DNA of 64,000 bases, taken from assembly GCA_016190375.1 (NCBI GenBank), contig JACPQR010000080.1:39740-103739 (forward strand), in the 5' to 3' direction. The notes beneath the pieces are model-generated. The model was not told the origin of the DNA, did no database searches, and saw nothing but the letters and a program-made list of their open reading frames with translations. The DNA comes from Deltaproteobacteria bacterium (GTDB taxonomy: Bacteria; Myxococcota_A; Polyangia; JACPQR01). Position numbers and translations under genes: made by a program. Within the stretch, counting starts at the first letter, position 1, and each line of letters starts with the position of its first letter. Positions 44,095 to 53,374 of the stretch are shown here, in pieces.

Positions 44095-46644
44095 TCAGAC
44101 TCCGAATGCCTTGATGCCCAGGCCGGGACGATACAGCAGCGCGATCTCGTACTTCTTCTCGCCTTCGCTGCCCTTGGCTCGCCTGTACTCGCGCAGCACT
44201 CCGACATCGAGGAGCCGGTCGATGACCTTGTGCCAACCGCGAGTCCCGGCGTGGAGGGCTCCGGCGGGGGCGCCCTTCCGGGCCTTGCGCTTGGGCGACG
44301 AGGCTCGGAGTTGACGCTTGAGGTGGTCTAGGATCTCGGTCTCAGTGCCCGTGGGCTTTCGTCCTTTGAGGGCATCGAGATAGGCGGCGAGCGTGACGTA
44401 CTCCTTGCGGAGATCGTCCACTCTCGCCTGGCTCGCCTCGTTGTAGCCGTGGAGGACGGCCGCAGCGCGGAGCACTCGATCCGACGAGGCTTCGAGCGTG
44501 GCCTGGTGCTCGACGGCCGCGGCGAGGAGTTGAACCAGCGTCCTCGGGAACAGGCGATCCTTGCCATCCGAGGTGCGCCGCTGCACGAAGCGGGCGGTCG
44601 AGACCTTGTTGCCGCGCTCCATCTCGTCGCCCCACAGCGGCACGAGCAGGGCCTGCAGTCGTTCCTCCTCTCGCGGCAACTGACCTGGGCCCGCGGAAGG
44701 GTCGATGGCCCGCACGGTCTTGACGTACGTCGGGCTCGCCAAGACCAGGTTGAGCGCGAGGGCCCAGATGTCGCCAGGCTCCCACTTGAGCTCGACGGTC
44801 GCTGCAGACAGATGGCTCTGGTTCTGGACCTCAATCTCCGAGAAGATGTCCTCTCGCAGGAACAGCTTGAAGCCGATCCGCTTGCAGGCCCCACGCAACG
44901 GTTCGATAGCCTCGACCAATCCGTCGACGAAGCGCCTCCTCATGGCGATCGATTTCTCGTCGGATCCGAAGCCGACGTCGAGGCCATCGTAGAGGAGGGT
45001 CAACGGTCCAGACCCACCCGAGAGGAGCTCGGCATCGAGGGCACGGATGAGCTGTTCCGCGAATGTCCCGGCTCGATCGTGCGCCAGGCTGTTCGTTACT
45101 GCGGCCTGCACCAGGTCTGGCGTGGTCGCCGAGGCGAGCTGCTTGACGAGTCCCTTCTCGGGAGCCCGGAACCGCTTGTCCACGGCTGCCGCCAGTCGTG
45201 GCTCCTGCCGCATGACGCGGTTCGCCGCGTAGAACAACCAGAACGCACCGTGGAGTTGCCGCTGCTCAACCCGCGCAGTCTTGTCCCTGGCGATCTCCCG
45301 CATTGCATTTGCGGAGAGAACCGGATCCATTGGTCCATGACCTGCAAGGAAGGAGACACCGGGCGAGGAGGTCTGGCCAGCACTGGAAAGCAGGTACTGC
45401 CACATCCAGGTCTTCCCTGCTCCCTTCGCACCGACGACGTACCATGCTGACCGATCCACGATGGCCTTGAAATCCGCCGGCTGGATGAACTTGTCGACGA
45501 TGACCCGCGGATCCGTGCTCTCGGCGAAGGCGAGGTTCTTGAGGTCCGCCTTCTTCCGAAGCTCGGCAAGCATCTTCTTGGCGTCGACAGCTACAGGAGC
45601 GGCAGGGGCACCGAGGCTGATCACGTGATCGAGCTGTCGCACCAACGCCTGGTACGCACCTGCCGAGCGCTGAACGAAGTCCGTGTGAAGGACATCGGAC
45701 AGCGCGATCCCGCGCCGATACTCGATCCCCTCTCGAACGATGGGCACCCGGTCGGTGAGGTCCTCTGCCGCATCGTCGGACGAGGAAGATCCGAGCACGA
45801 TCTCGGCGTAGCGCGCCTCGACCTCGGGGACGAACCAGTTCTCTAGGCGCGAGCGTCCCTCGGGGCCCTCCGGCACCATACTCGGCACGATCAGGAGCTC
45901 CGGCCGTCCGGCCCTCTGGAGGCGCGCCGCTTTCACGCCCTTGAGGAACACCGACAGTCCTTCCAGGACCTGCCCCGAGACGGGGACGAAGCAGACGACC
46001 ACGTCCGCAACGTGGAACACCGCGGCAGCGGAGAGGCCGTAGAGGCCAGTGCGGCAGTCGAGGCAGACCACCTGCGGCTGTAGTTCCTCGTGGACCCGCT
46101 GCAGCACGGCCTGCAGCGGGCTGGGGCCCTCGGCGACGTGCCAGAGCGGGACTCCCAGGTCCTCGAGCCGTTCCAGGTAGCGCTCCGAGAGGCGGCCGGC
46201 AGGAAGGACCCGGATTGGAGCGCCGAGGTCGAGCCGGCTCTTGACCACGTGGGGCGCGAGGCGGAGCACGTTGGCTCGCTCGGCGTCGCTGGCCATCGCC
46301 GCTGCGCGAAGGAGCACGAGGCCACCGCGATCCTCCTCGGGCTCTGGACAGTCGAGGACGCGATCGAGTCCAGGCGCCTCCATGTCGAGGTCGATGGCGA
46401 CCACATGGACCTGACGCGCCGAGAGCAGTGCGGCGATGTGGGCCAGCGCGGTGGTTCGCCCCGCGCCACCGCGGAAGCCGTAGAACGCGATGACCGGCGC
46501 CGAGGGTGTGGCGTCCGGCTCCGGGCACGTGCCCGAGGCGTACTTGCTGACGACACCGGCGAACGACGCGGCCGAAAAGACCGTTCCCACCTGTGGCGCC
46601 GCCGGTGCGGGCGCGGTCTCCGCCAGCTTCTTGTTGACTGCCAT
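44095..46644 (-). CDS. KGGVGR-variant ParA-like ATPase with second P-loop
   Basis: This 849-residue protein has two ATPase modules. Residues ~50-300 are MinD/ParA-like: VIAFYGFRGGAGRTTALAHI (deviant Walker A with Arg in both usual Lys positions), then VVAIDLDMEAPGLDRV and VVCLDCRTGLYGLSAA. Residues ~390-640 carry a second P-loop, YVVGAKGAGKTWMWQYL, with LLYDGLDVGFG as Walker B. The C-terminus (residues ~770-849) is a winged helix (TRGWHKVIDRLLDVGVLREY). The arrangement recalls KGGVGR-motif variant ATPases. It starts 3 bp after the HEPN gene, so the two form a pair inserted between pglX and pglY. A regulator of the HEPN RNase or an abortive-infection sensor is inferred. Confidence 0.75.
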   Translation of the reverse strand: MAVNKKLAETAPAPAAPQVGTVFSAASFAGVVSKYASGTCPEPDATPSAPVIAFYGFRGGAGRTTALAHIAALLSARQVHVVAIDLDMEAPGLDRVLDCPEPEEDRGGLVLLRAAAMASDAERANVLRLAPHVVKSRLDLGAPIRVLPAGRLSERYLERLEDLGVPLWHVAEGPSPLQAVLQRVHEELQPQVVCLDCRTGLYGLSAAAVFHVADVVVCFVPVSGQVLEGLSVFLKGVKAARLQRAGRPELLIVPSMVPEGPEGRSRLENWFVPEVEARYAEIVLGSSSSDDAAEDLTDRVPIVREGIEYRRGIALSDVLHTDFVQRSAGAYQALVRQLDHVISLGAPAAPVAVDAKKMLAELRKKADLKNLAFAESTDPRVIVDKFIQPADFKAIVDRSAWYVVGAKGAGKTWMWQYLLSSAGQTSSPGVSFLAGHGPMDPVLSANAMREIARDKTARVEQRQLHGAFWLFYAANRVMRQEPRLAAAVDKRFRAPEKGLVKQLASATTPDLVQAAVTNSLAHDRAGTFAEQLIRALDAELLSGGSGPLTLLYDGLDVGFGSDEKSIAMRRRFVDGLVEAIEPLRGACKRIGFKLFLREDIFSEIEVQNQSHLSAATVELKWEPGDIWALALNLVLASPTYVKTVRAIDPSAGPGQLPREEERLQALLVPLWGDEMERGNKVSTARFVQRRTSDGKDRLFPRTLVQLLAAAVEHQATLEASSDRVLRAAAVLHGYNEASQARVDDLRKEYVTLAAYLDALKGRKPTGTETEILDHLKRQLRASSPKRKARKGAPAGALHAGTRGWHKVIDRLLDVGVLREYRRAKGSEGEKKYEIALLYRPGLGIKAFGV

Positions 46645-46647
46645 TGC

Positions 46648-47169
46648 CTACCTCGTTCCTCGCCGCTTCTTCCGAAGAGGCGGCGTCTTCAATCCCTGCA
46701 GCAACACCTCGACGAGCGCTGAGGCGCGGTTGATCTCCTCCTGTGTCGATGCCTGTGCGACCGGTTCGGCACCGTACCGCAGCGAGTACGGGCGTTGGGA
46801 AGAAGCCATGCGCTTCCAGCAGTCGTCGTCGAGCCACGGCTTGCCTTGCGTCTCGACGAAGGCATTCAAACGCAGGTAGCCAGCGAGCGCCGCGAGATCG
46901 TGCCCCTGGGTGCTCCGGAACAGGGCGGCGTGCACCCGAGGCTGCTTCTCGGCCAACGCCTCCGCGGAAGCGTAGCCATCGCGCGAGAGGAGGCGCGCCT
47001 TTAGCGCGCACTCGAGCGCGACGTGCGCAAGGTATGCCGCGCTGCCGGGCACCAAGGCGGGAGTCGACGTGCCTCGCGCAGGCTGGCCATTGAGGATCCG
47101 CGAGGCTCCGTGAAGGTGCGCGTGCCCCGCGCGGCGGAAGCAGTCGAGCGTGAATCGGTGCGCGGTCAT
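46648..47169 (-). CDS. HEPN-domain protein (Rx4H), inside BREX operon
   Basis: The ATG at 47169 overlaps the pglX stop (ATGA), giving 173 residues. The helical core YLAHVALECALKARLLSRDG and the later segment LFRSTQGHDLAALAGYLR fit HEPN proteins; Arg85 and His90 form the R-x4-H motif of HEPN ribonucleases. The C-terminus is basic (KTPPLRKKRRGTR). HEPN RNases act as toxins in toxin-antitoxin and abortive-infection systems, usually with an antitoxin partner. Here the next gene, 3 bp on, is a two-ATPase protein, not a MNT nucleotidyltransferase. It is not a core BREX gene. Confidence 0.75.
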   Translation of the reverse strand: MTAHRFTLDCFRRAGHAHLHGASRILNGQPARGTSTPALVPGSAAYLAHVALECALKARLLSRDGYASAEALAEKQPRVHAALFRSTQGHDLAALAGYLRLNAFVETQGKPWLDDDCWKRMASSQRPYSLRYGAEPVAQASTQEEINRASALVEVLLQGLKTPPLRKKRRGTR

Positions 47170-50100
47170 GACCTCTCGCCCTCGCGGGAGTCGGCTCGCA
47201 CAGACGGCGGCGGCGACCCCCCCTTCACCCGGATGTTCGGCGGCGGGAACTTCTTCTTCCACTCGTCGAGCAGGACCTTCGCGGGGCCGTCGGGTCCGAC
47301 GAGCGCCTGGAGCTCGGCCTTGAGGCGCGCGCCGGTGGCCGGATCGTCCCGGATCACGTCGGGGAGGAGCCGCCAAGCCGAGTCGAGGAGCGCGATTCGG
47401 TCGCCAAGCGAGTGCCCCTCGTCCTCGCAGATCTCGTCGAGCGCGAGCAGCGCCTTGACCCGCTCGACCGGCGTCCAGCCCGCCCAGCCGTAGAGGATCT
47501 CGCCTGCAGAGCGCCCTGGCATCTCCGTGAACGCGATGAATCGCTCCTTGGGGACGTCGAGCGACCCTCGGAGCTGCCAGTATTCGTTCCGGAGGAAGTC
47601 CTTCGACTTGCCGCGGCTGCCCTGGCTGTACTTGGGGGGGACTGGGATGTTCTCGATCCTCTGGCCCTCATCCTCGAGGCGCTGGAGTCGCCACGTCTCC
47701 TCCCAGGCAGCACGCTTTTTCAGGCCTGAATCGGTGTAGATGTGGAGGGCGTGGTTGGGGACGAACGCCTCGTTCACGAGCGACGAAACGAGACGAAGAA
47801 TGTCGAAAGCAGCCCTTTTCTCGAGCACCTCGCTGACAGCGAGGAACTCGCGGTCATCCTGGAGCGCGACAACCATCTTCGCGATGGGGATCGGTCCCCC
47901 GGCCCTTTCGACGACGGACTCGACGCGGTCCGCCAGCCAGGCTCGTAGCTGGCCTCGATCGTGACGCTCCCGGAAGACCGACTCACTGACGTTGTCTTCT
48001 GTGTCACGCCAGAGCCGCTTGTACAGATACGTTTCGATCAACGCGATATCGTCATTTGACGCGATCGTCGCCTGCCTCCTTGCCGTAACGTCAGCATAGG
48101 CTTCAGGTAGGCTGGTCGGTCCTGTCTCGACCTCACCTTCCGACGGGGGGAGGAGGCGACCACCTTGGCGGACAAAACTCCGATGTCCTAGGGCACGCTC
48201 GAACGCCCGCTGGCCGCGCGGGAGAGTGCCGGAGCCTCCAGCCGGTGCACGCAACCACGTTGGGACCAGGCCGAATAGGTGATAGGAGAGCCAGTCAAGC
48301 TCCTCTTGCGCAAAGATCGCACGCTGACGGAGGTGATCCGCCACCTTCCAGCGCTCCTCCAGTCGAGACGCGAGCTCCGCGCGAGACCCGAGCGAAAATG
48401 CCCAATAGTTCGGCGCGAGGACGGCGCCGCGACCCCGCATCGATTCGTCAGCAATAGATCCTAACGCCACTAGTTGGCTGCGAAACGATTCGTTCTTCGG
48501 AATGGGCACTTGCGCCATGCCGTTGACCGTGAACTCGTATGCGCAACGCTCTGGATCCGGGTGGTGTTTCTGACCGGCGTGGGAGCGCGGCTGGAAGACC
48601 TGTTTCATCCAGAAACATGCCGTCGAGGAGTTGAGGAAGGAGACCAGAGCAAGGTGGTCATCGGCCGTCGAGTTCGCGGCGAGCTTGATCGCCGGAGACG
48701 TCCGGTTGAACAGGATCCCGCCGCGATCAAGTGCGAAGTGATTGTGGGTGGCCACAAAGGCAAAACCGATGGCAAGCGGGGTCAGCAACCGATCCGCGTA
48801 GTGCTCTAGATGCTCGTACCAAGCTTTTCCACGCTGCTCCGGGGTCCTGCCAAAAACGGTGCGACCACGCAGAAACGTCCGGAATGGCCAAAAATGGCGG
48901 AACACTGCCGGATGGTCTGAACCTGTTGGATCGCCTCCCATCGACTGGTACGGATAGAGAGCGAACTCCTGCGGATCGATAGCCCAGTCGCGCACGACTT
49001 CGCCCACGGCCAGGGCAACCACTAGCTGGCAGGCTCCACGGCGACGGGCCTCACCCGGCGAGAGCATGAATACCGCGTCGCCGCCACAGACGGTCGTGCG
49101 CCCGATGTCTGCGCATTCCTCGCCGAGGCGACGCCGAGCCACCTCGTCCAGCCGGCGCTTCAACTGTTCTGCACCCCCACCCCCGAGGCTCCAAGGGTAC
49201 TTGGCTAGCGTGGCCCGCGGAACATCGGCTACGGAAAGGAACTCGTTTTCAAATCCGGCCTTGTGCCACCATTCGACGATGCTCGACCAGACCGCGCCTT
49301 GTCCGGCTCCCACGGGCGCATCGCCCTCATCGCGCCTGCCCATGACAACACGAACCGTCAGACTGGTAGGCGGCTGACATCGGGCGAACAGCATCGCCGT
49401 GGGAGTGCCATGGTCCTGGATGCGGGCGTGAGATGTGTCGACAACCAACTCCAAGTCCACGCTCGCCAACACCCTCTCGATAAGCGGCCTACCGAAGTCG
49501 CGTCTCATGAAGTTGTTGGCGACAATGAGGCCTACTCTGCCGCTGTGCTTCGTCAGTTGGAGCGCACGCTCCGTGAATGGTGCGGCAAGCGAATACTCGC
49601 CGTAGGCCGACAGATACCTCCTCCGTTTTGAGACCTTGTCACGGTGGTAGGTCTTGCGGGAGTCGTCCTTCTCAGGTTTGTACGGCGGGTTTCCCACGAC
49701 CACGTGGAACTTCTCCTTCAGGATAGGTCGAAGGAGGGCACGCACGGCGGGCCGGGGGAGGCTCGCGCGCACCTGCAACTCGAGGCTTGGCTCGAGGAGA
49801 TCGATCTGCTCGTGCCGGACCTCGGGGTCGCGTTCGATCTGCTCGAGCCCGTCCGCCCAGTAGACGTTCGGGCGAAAACGCGCCGCCTCGGCGAGACTCG
49901 CGACGCCCGCGAGCTCGGCGGCGGTCATGACCATCCGGGCCCGGGCCAGCGCGCAGGCGTAGTCGTTGATGTCGATTCCCACGACGCGGCCGAGCACGCT
50001 GTCGATAACCTTGTCTCGCGGCCAGTCGGCGTGCTGGGGAGCCATCGCCTCGACGAGCCGGCGGAGCGCGTCGAGAAGGAAATGCCCCGAGCCGCAGGCA

Positions 50101-50765
50101 GGGTCCAGGACCCGGACGTCGTCGGCCCCGAACTCCTCGATGGCCGGCTCCAGCGTCCGGGCCAGCATGAAGTCGCGGACGAACGCCGGCGTCTGGCAGA
50201 GCGCGTACCGATCCTTCACGACCGGATCGAGCTCCTGGTAGAGGTCGCCCATGAGCTCACCCGCGAAGATCTCGGTCGCGAAGCTCCAGCGAAACCCCGT
50301 GTCCGCGTCGGTCTTCCGCCAGAAGTCGAGAAGGGCCCGCGAGCGAGCCGCCGAAGGCACCGCGACCTCCGCGGGTTGGGTGGCAAAGAGCTCCGGCAGG
50401 CCCCCGTTCGCCGAGGCCAGGTCGCGCCACACCCACGACAGGAACGCGGACTCGCCGAGGTTCGGCGCGAGCCTCTCGAAGAGCTGCTGGGCCTCGCGAT
50501 CGAGGATCCGCCCCGGCCGGAGGAGGCCCCGATCCTCGAGGACCCGCACGTAGACACTCTTGAGCACCCACAGGACGGCCGCCCGCCGGGCGAGCAGATC
50601 GGTCCAGACCTCGAAGTCGTCGCCGACCTGCTCCTCGGCGTGGAGCCGTCGAGCGCGCTCCCCGGGCGCGCCGCCCGCGAGGATCTGGGCCCGCAGGTCC
50701 GCGGCGATCTCGGCCACGTGCCCGGCGAGGGCCTTGGTCACGGCCTGTCGCTCACCAGGAGTCAT
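47166..50765 (-). CDS. pglX: BREX-2 adenine-specific DNA methyltransferase PglX
   Basis: The ATG at 50765 overlaps the helicase stop by 4 bp, giving 1199 residues. The methyltransferase core has VRVLDPACGSGHFLLDALRR (motif I) and FHVVVGNPPYKPEKDDS (motif IV, N-P-P-Y), which marks it as N6-adenine specific. The regions around it (ALCQTPAFVRDFMLARTLEP; GVVGIDINDYACALARAR-like) and the long C-terminus match PglX of type IIG-like enzymes. In BREX it marks host DNA, while phage DNA lacking the mark is blocked from replicating. The C-terminal ~250 residues are typical of the BREX-2 form. Confidence 0.94.
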   Translation of the reverse strand: MTPGERQAVTKALAGHVAEIAADLRAQILAGGAPGERARRLHAEEQVGDDFEVWTDLLARRAAVLWVLKSVYVRVLEDRGLLRPGRILDREAQQLFERLAPNLGESAFLSWVWRDLASANGGLPELFATQPAEVAVPSAARSRALLDFWRKTDADTGFRWSFATEIFAGELMGDLYQELDPVVKDRYALCQTPAFVRDFMLARTLEPAIEEFGADDVRVLDPACGSGHFLLDALRRLVEAMAPQHADWPRDKVIDSVLGRVVGIDINDYACALARARMVMTAAELAGVASLAEAARFRPNVYWADGLEQIERDPEVRHEQIDLLEPSLELQVRASLPRPAVRALLRPILKEKFHVVVGNPPYKPEKDDSRKTYHRDKVSKRRRYLSAYGEYSLAAPFTERALQLTKHSGRVGLIVANNFMRRDFGRPLIERVLASVDLELVVDTSHARIQDHGTPTAMLFARCQPPTSLTVRVVMGRRDEGDAPVGAGQGAVWSSIVEWWHKAGFENEFLSVADVPRATLAKYPWSLGGGGAEQLKRRLDEVARRRLGEECADIGRTTVCGGDAVFMLSPGEARRRGACQLVVALAVGEVVRDWAIDPQEFALYPYQSMGGDPTGSDHPAVFRHFWPFRTFLRGRTVFGRTPEQRGKAWYEHLEHYADRLLTPLAIGFAFVATHNHFALDRGGILFNRTSPAIKLAANSTADDHLALVSFLNSSTACFWMKQVFQPRSHAGQKHHPDPERCAYEFTVNGMAQVPIPKNESFRSQLVALGSIADESMRGRGAVLAPNYWAFSLGSRAELASRLEERWKVADHLRQRAIFAQEELDWLSYHLFGLVPTWLRAPAGGSGTLPRGQRAFERALGHRSFVRQGGRLLPPSEGEVETGPTSLPEAYADVTARRQATIASNDDIALIETYLYKRLWRDTEDNVSESVFRERHDRGQLRAWLADRVESVVERAGGPIPIAKMVVALQDDREFLAVSEVLEKRAAFDILRLVSSLVNEAFVPNHALHIYTDSGLKKRAAWEETWRLQRLEDEGQRIENIPVPPKYSQGSRGKSKDFLRNEYWQLRGSLDVPKERFIAFTEMPGRSAGEILYGWAGWTPVERVKALLALDEICEDEGHSLGDRIALLDSAWRLLPDVIRDDPATGARLKAELQALVGPDGPAKVLLDEWKKKFPPPNIRVKGGSPPPSVRADSREGERS

Positions 50766-53374
50766 GCGCGCCGAGCCTTGCTGGCCCCCTTGGGCCTCCG
50801 CTTCGACGGCCACTCGGCGGGCTCCTCGCCCGGTGCTGTGATCGTCAGACTCTCGATCGGGGGCCTGCCCGCACGTTCGCACGCTTCCTGGATTCGCTCG
50901 ACGAGCTTCGGGAGGAACGGCTCGAGCCAGCCGGGCGGGTTTCCGTCCATGAGCTCGACCTCCCAGTGGTAGTAGCCGTCCCCGCGACCCGCGATTCTAG
51001 CCTCCGCAACCGCTCCGCATTCGTACGTGAAGTTGAGCGTGCGGCGGAAGAACCGCTTCCAGTAGGTTCGGTCTCCCGCGTGCTCTCCGGGCGGCACGTC
51101 GAACTGTGCGAGGTGTGGGACCGGCTTCTCGAGCGTGGTCCGGCGCGTTCTGAATCCGATCCTCCGCTTGCCCTTCGCACGGTTGCACTGTCCGCAGAGA
51201 GTCTGGAGGTTCTCGGGTTCGTTCGGTCCACCGACCGAGACCGGCACGACGTGGTCGACCTGGAGCTTCCGGGTCGTTCCGCAGGCGAGACATCGGTCGC
51301 CATCGCGACCCTTGACCTGCTCCTTCACGTCCTCGTCGGGCTCCGAGGCCGACGGAACCTCGCTGGACCTCGGCATCGGAACCGGGGCGCTCGATCCGCC
51401 GAGGAGCCGCGCCTGGCAGCCGTAGTACTGAGAACGGAACAGGTCGAACCGAGGGTATAGGGTTCGCCAAAAGCGATTCTCGCGGCCGAACTCGGCTTGC
51501 AGGGCTGCGTCGATCGCCCGCGGCCCGAGGTCATCCCGGATGAACTTCTTGGCGAGGACGTCGAGGTCGTGATCCTTTCGGACCTCGAACGGGAAGAACT
51601 CGGGGGCGTTGTGCCCCTGGCCGATGTGCCGGGCGATGTCGAAGATGTCCCGGTGCAGATCGCCCTGCGCGCGACTCGCGTCGGCAAAATGCTGCTCCCG
51701 CCAAGCCTCGAGAGCGTCCTGCTGCGCGTCGAGCGTCACAGACTCCGAATCGAACGCCTTGGGCAGGGCCTTCAAGAAGACCCGGATGAGCTTGTCGAAA
51801 CCAGCCTTCTCGTCGTCGAACACCATGACGAGCTGGTCGCGCGACTCCACTTCGTCCGTGCCCTGCGTGCAGGCGTCAAACGTCACGCGGTACCAGCCGA
51901 TCGGCATCTGGCTGACGAACGGCCCCGGGGTGACGTTGACGCCCGTGTCGAGCTGCCGCACGAGGCGCTTGACCAGCTCGATCGAGATCAGCAGGAGGGG
52001 TGGACGCTTGAAGGACCGCTCCTCCGACTCGTCGGCACGCCCCTCGACCAGCGGGTCGTGCTCGGCCCAACGAATGGCCTGCTGCCAGTCGTCGACGAAG
52101 GAGACGATGAACGCATCGGGTGTACCGCCAAACTTGGGGCCGCGGAGCGCACGACCGATCATCTGGGTGAGCAGGATCTGGCTCGTCGTCTGCCGGGTCA
52201 GAAACACCGTCTGGGCGTCCGGAAGGTCGGTCCCTTCGGTCAGCATCCGGACGTTCACGAGGACGTCGATCTCGCTCCGCCGGAACCGTTCGAGCGCGTT
52301 GGAGTTCTCATCTTGGGTCCGCCGCCGGCGCCCCTCCACGGACGCCGGCCGGGCGTCCACGTGGGAGTAGACGGCGCCCGCCTTGACGCCGCGCTTCCGG
52401 AGCCCCTCGACTATGGCCTCGCACTGGAACCAACGGTCGGTGAAGATGATGGTCTTCCCCCACTTCGTCCGCTTGTCAGCGTAGGTGTTCGCGATGAAGG
52501 CGTTCCGCTCGGCGTTTTCCGCGAGCTGGTCGATGACGTCCTCGGGGATGTCGCGGTACGTCCCGATCCACTTCTCGTACTCACGCTCGTCGAACTTCGG
52601 CACGATCGACGTCGACGCCCGCTCGAAGTGGGGCTGGGCGAGAATCCCCTGCGCCATGAGCTCCGGAACGCGCGCCTGGGCAAGGATGCCCTGCGGGAAG
52701 AGCCTCTTGAGCCATCCCCGCTTGGCCTCGTCCGAGTAGGTTGGAGTCGCGGTCAGGCCGAGCACCGGAGCGCCCTTCTCCCGAAGGCCCTGAAGGAGCT
52801 TGCGGTAGCTCGGCGCGGGCGCGTGGTGTGCTTCGTCGAACACGACGAAGAGCTTGCCGTTCGCTGACACGATGAACCGCTCGAGCTGCGGGAGCTCCTC
52901 GCGATGGGCATTCGTGATGGTCTGGAGGGTCGCGATGACGACGTCGTCCGAGGCCGCGATGTCCCTCGGGGGGAAATGACCTGGCGTGCCCGAGACCACA
53001 CGGAGCCGGAGCTTCCGTCGGGGCTCGGCGATCCCGCCGAGCGCGCCCGCATCGAAGCTGAAGAACGCCTGCTCGAGCAGGTGATGCGTGTGGGCCAGCC
53101 ACAGGACTTTGTAGTCGTGCGAAAGGGGGCCCCGGCAGAGGAAGTGGATCGCCGTGAAGGTCTTGCCGGCTCCCGTGGGCAGGGCCAGGATGCCACCCGG
53201 CCCACCGGCGGGGAGTTTGTCGTACCAGTCGTGCAGCTTCTTGAGCGCCGCCTTCTGGTGAGGAGCGGGGTTCTTCTTGCCCTCCCCCCGGCGACAGTCG
53301 GTGAGCTCCCACTCGCGGAAGAAGGTCGATGCGGTTCGGTCGGTTCCCGCTCGGCTGAGCTTGTTCGTCCTCAT
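50762..53374 (-). CDS. DEAH-box helicase with C-terminal HNH domain
   Basis: The ATG at 53374 overlaps the pglW stop (ATGA); 870 residues. The first ~480 residues form an SF2 helicase of the UvrB/type III restriction class: LALPTGAGKTFTAIHFL, FVVFDEAHHAPAP, GLTATPTYSDEAKRG, IFTDRWFQCEAIV and QMIGRALRGPKF. Around residues 690-745 sits an HNH-type nuclease: CLACG, QVDHVVPVSVGGPNEPENL and LCGQCNRAKGKR, with CxxC pairs for zinc. A helicase plus HNH in one protein suggests translocation-driven DNA cleavage. It lies between pglW and pglX and so probably works with BREX, yet it is not among the six textbook BREX-2 genes. Confidence 0.88.
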   Translation of the reverse strand: MRTNKLSRAGTDRTASTFFREWELTDCRRGEGKKNPAPHQKAALKKLHDWYDKLPAGGPGGILALPTGAGKTFTAIHFLCRGPLSHDYKVLWLAHTHHLLEQAFFSFDAGALGGIAEPRRKLRLRVVSGTPGHFPPRDIAASDDVVIATLQTITNAHREELPQLERFIVSANGKLFVVFDEAHHAPAPSYRKLLQGLREKGAPVLGLTATPTYSDEAKRGWLKRLFPQGILAQARVPELMAQGILAQPHFERASTSIVPKFDEREYEKWIGTYRDIPEDVIDQLAENAERNAFIANTYADKRTKWGKTIIFTDRWFQCEAIVEGLRKRGVKAGAVYSHVDARPASVEGRRRRTQDENSNALERFRRSEIDVLVNVRMLTEGTDLPDAQTVFLTRQTTSQILLTQMIGRALRGPKFGGTPDAFIVSFVDDWQQAIRWAEHDPLVEGRADESEERSFKRPPLLLISIELVKRLVRQLDTGVNVTPGPFVSQMPIGWYRVTFDACTQGTDEVESRDQLVMVFDDEKAGFDKLIRVFLKALPKAFDSESVTLDAQQDALEAWREQHFADASRAQGDLHRDIFDIARHIGQGHNAPEFFPFEVRKDHDLDVLAKKFIRDDLGPRAIDAALQAEFGRENRFWRTLYPRFDLFRSQYYGCQARLLGGSSAPVPMPRSSEVPSASEPDEDVKEQVKGRDGDRCLACGTTRKLQVDHVVPVSVGGPNEPENLQTLCGQCNRAKGKRRIGFRTRRTTLEKPVPHLAQFDVPPGEHAGDRTYWKRFFRRTLNFTYECGAVAEARIAGRGDGYYHWEVELMDGNPPGWLEPFLPKLVERIQEACERAGRPPIESLTITAPGEEPAEWPSKRRPKGASKARRA

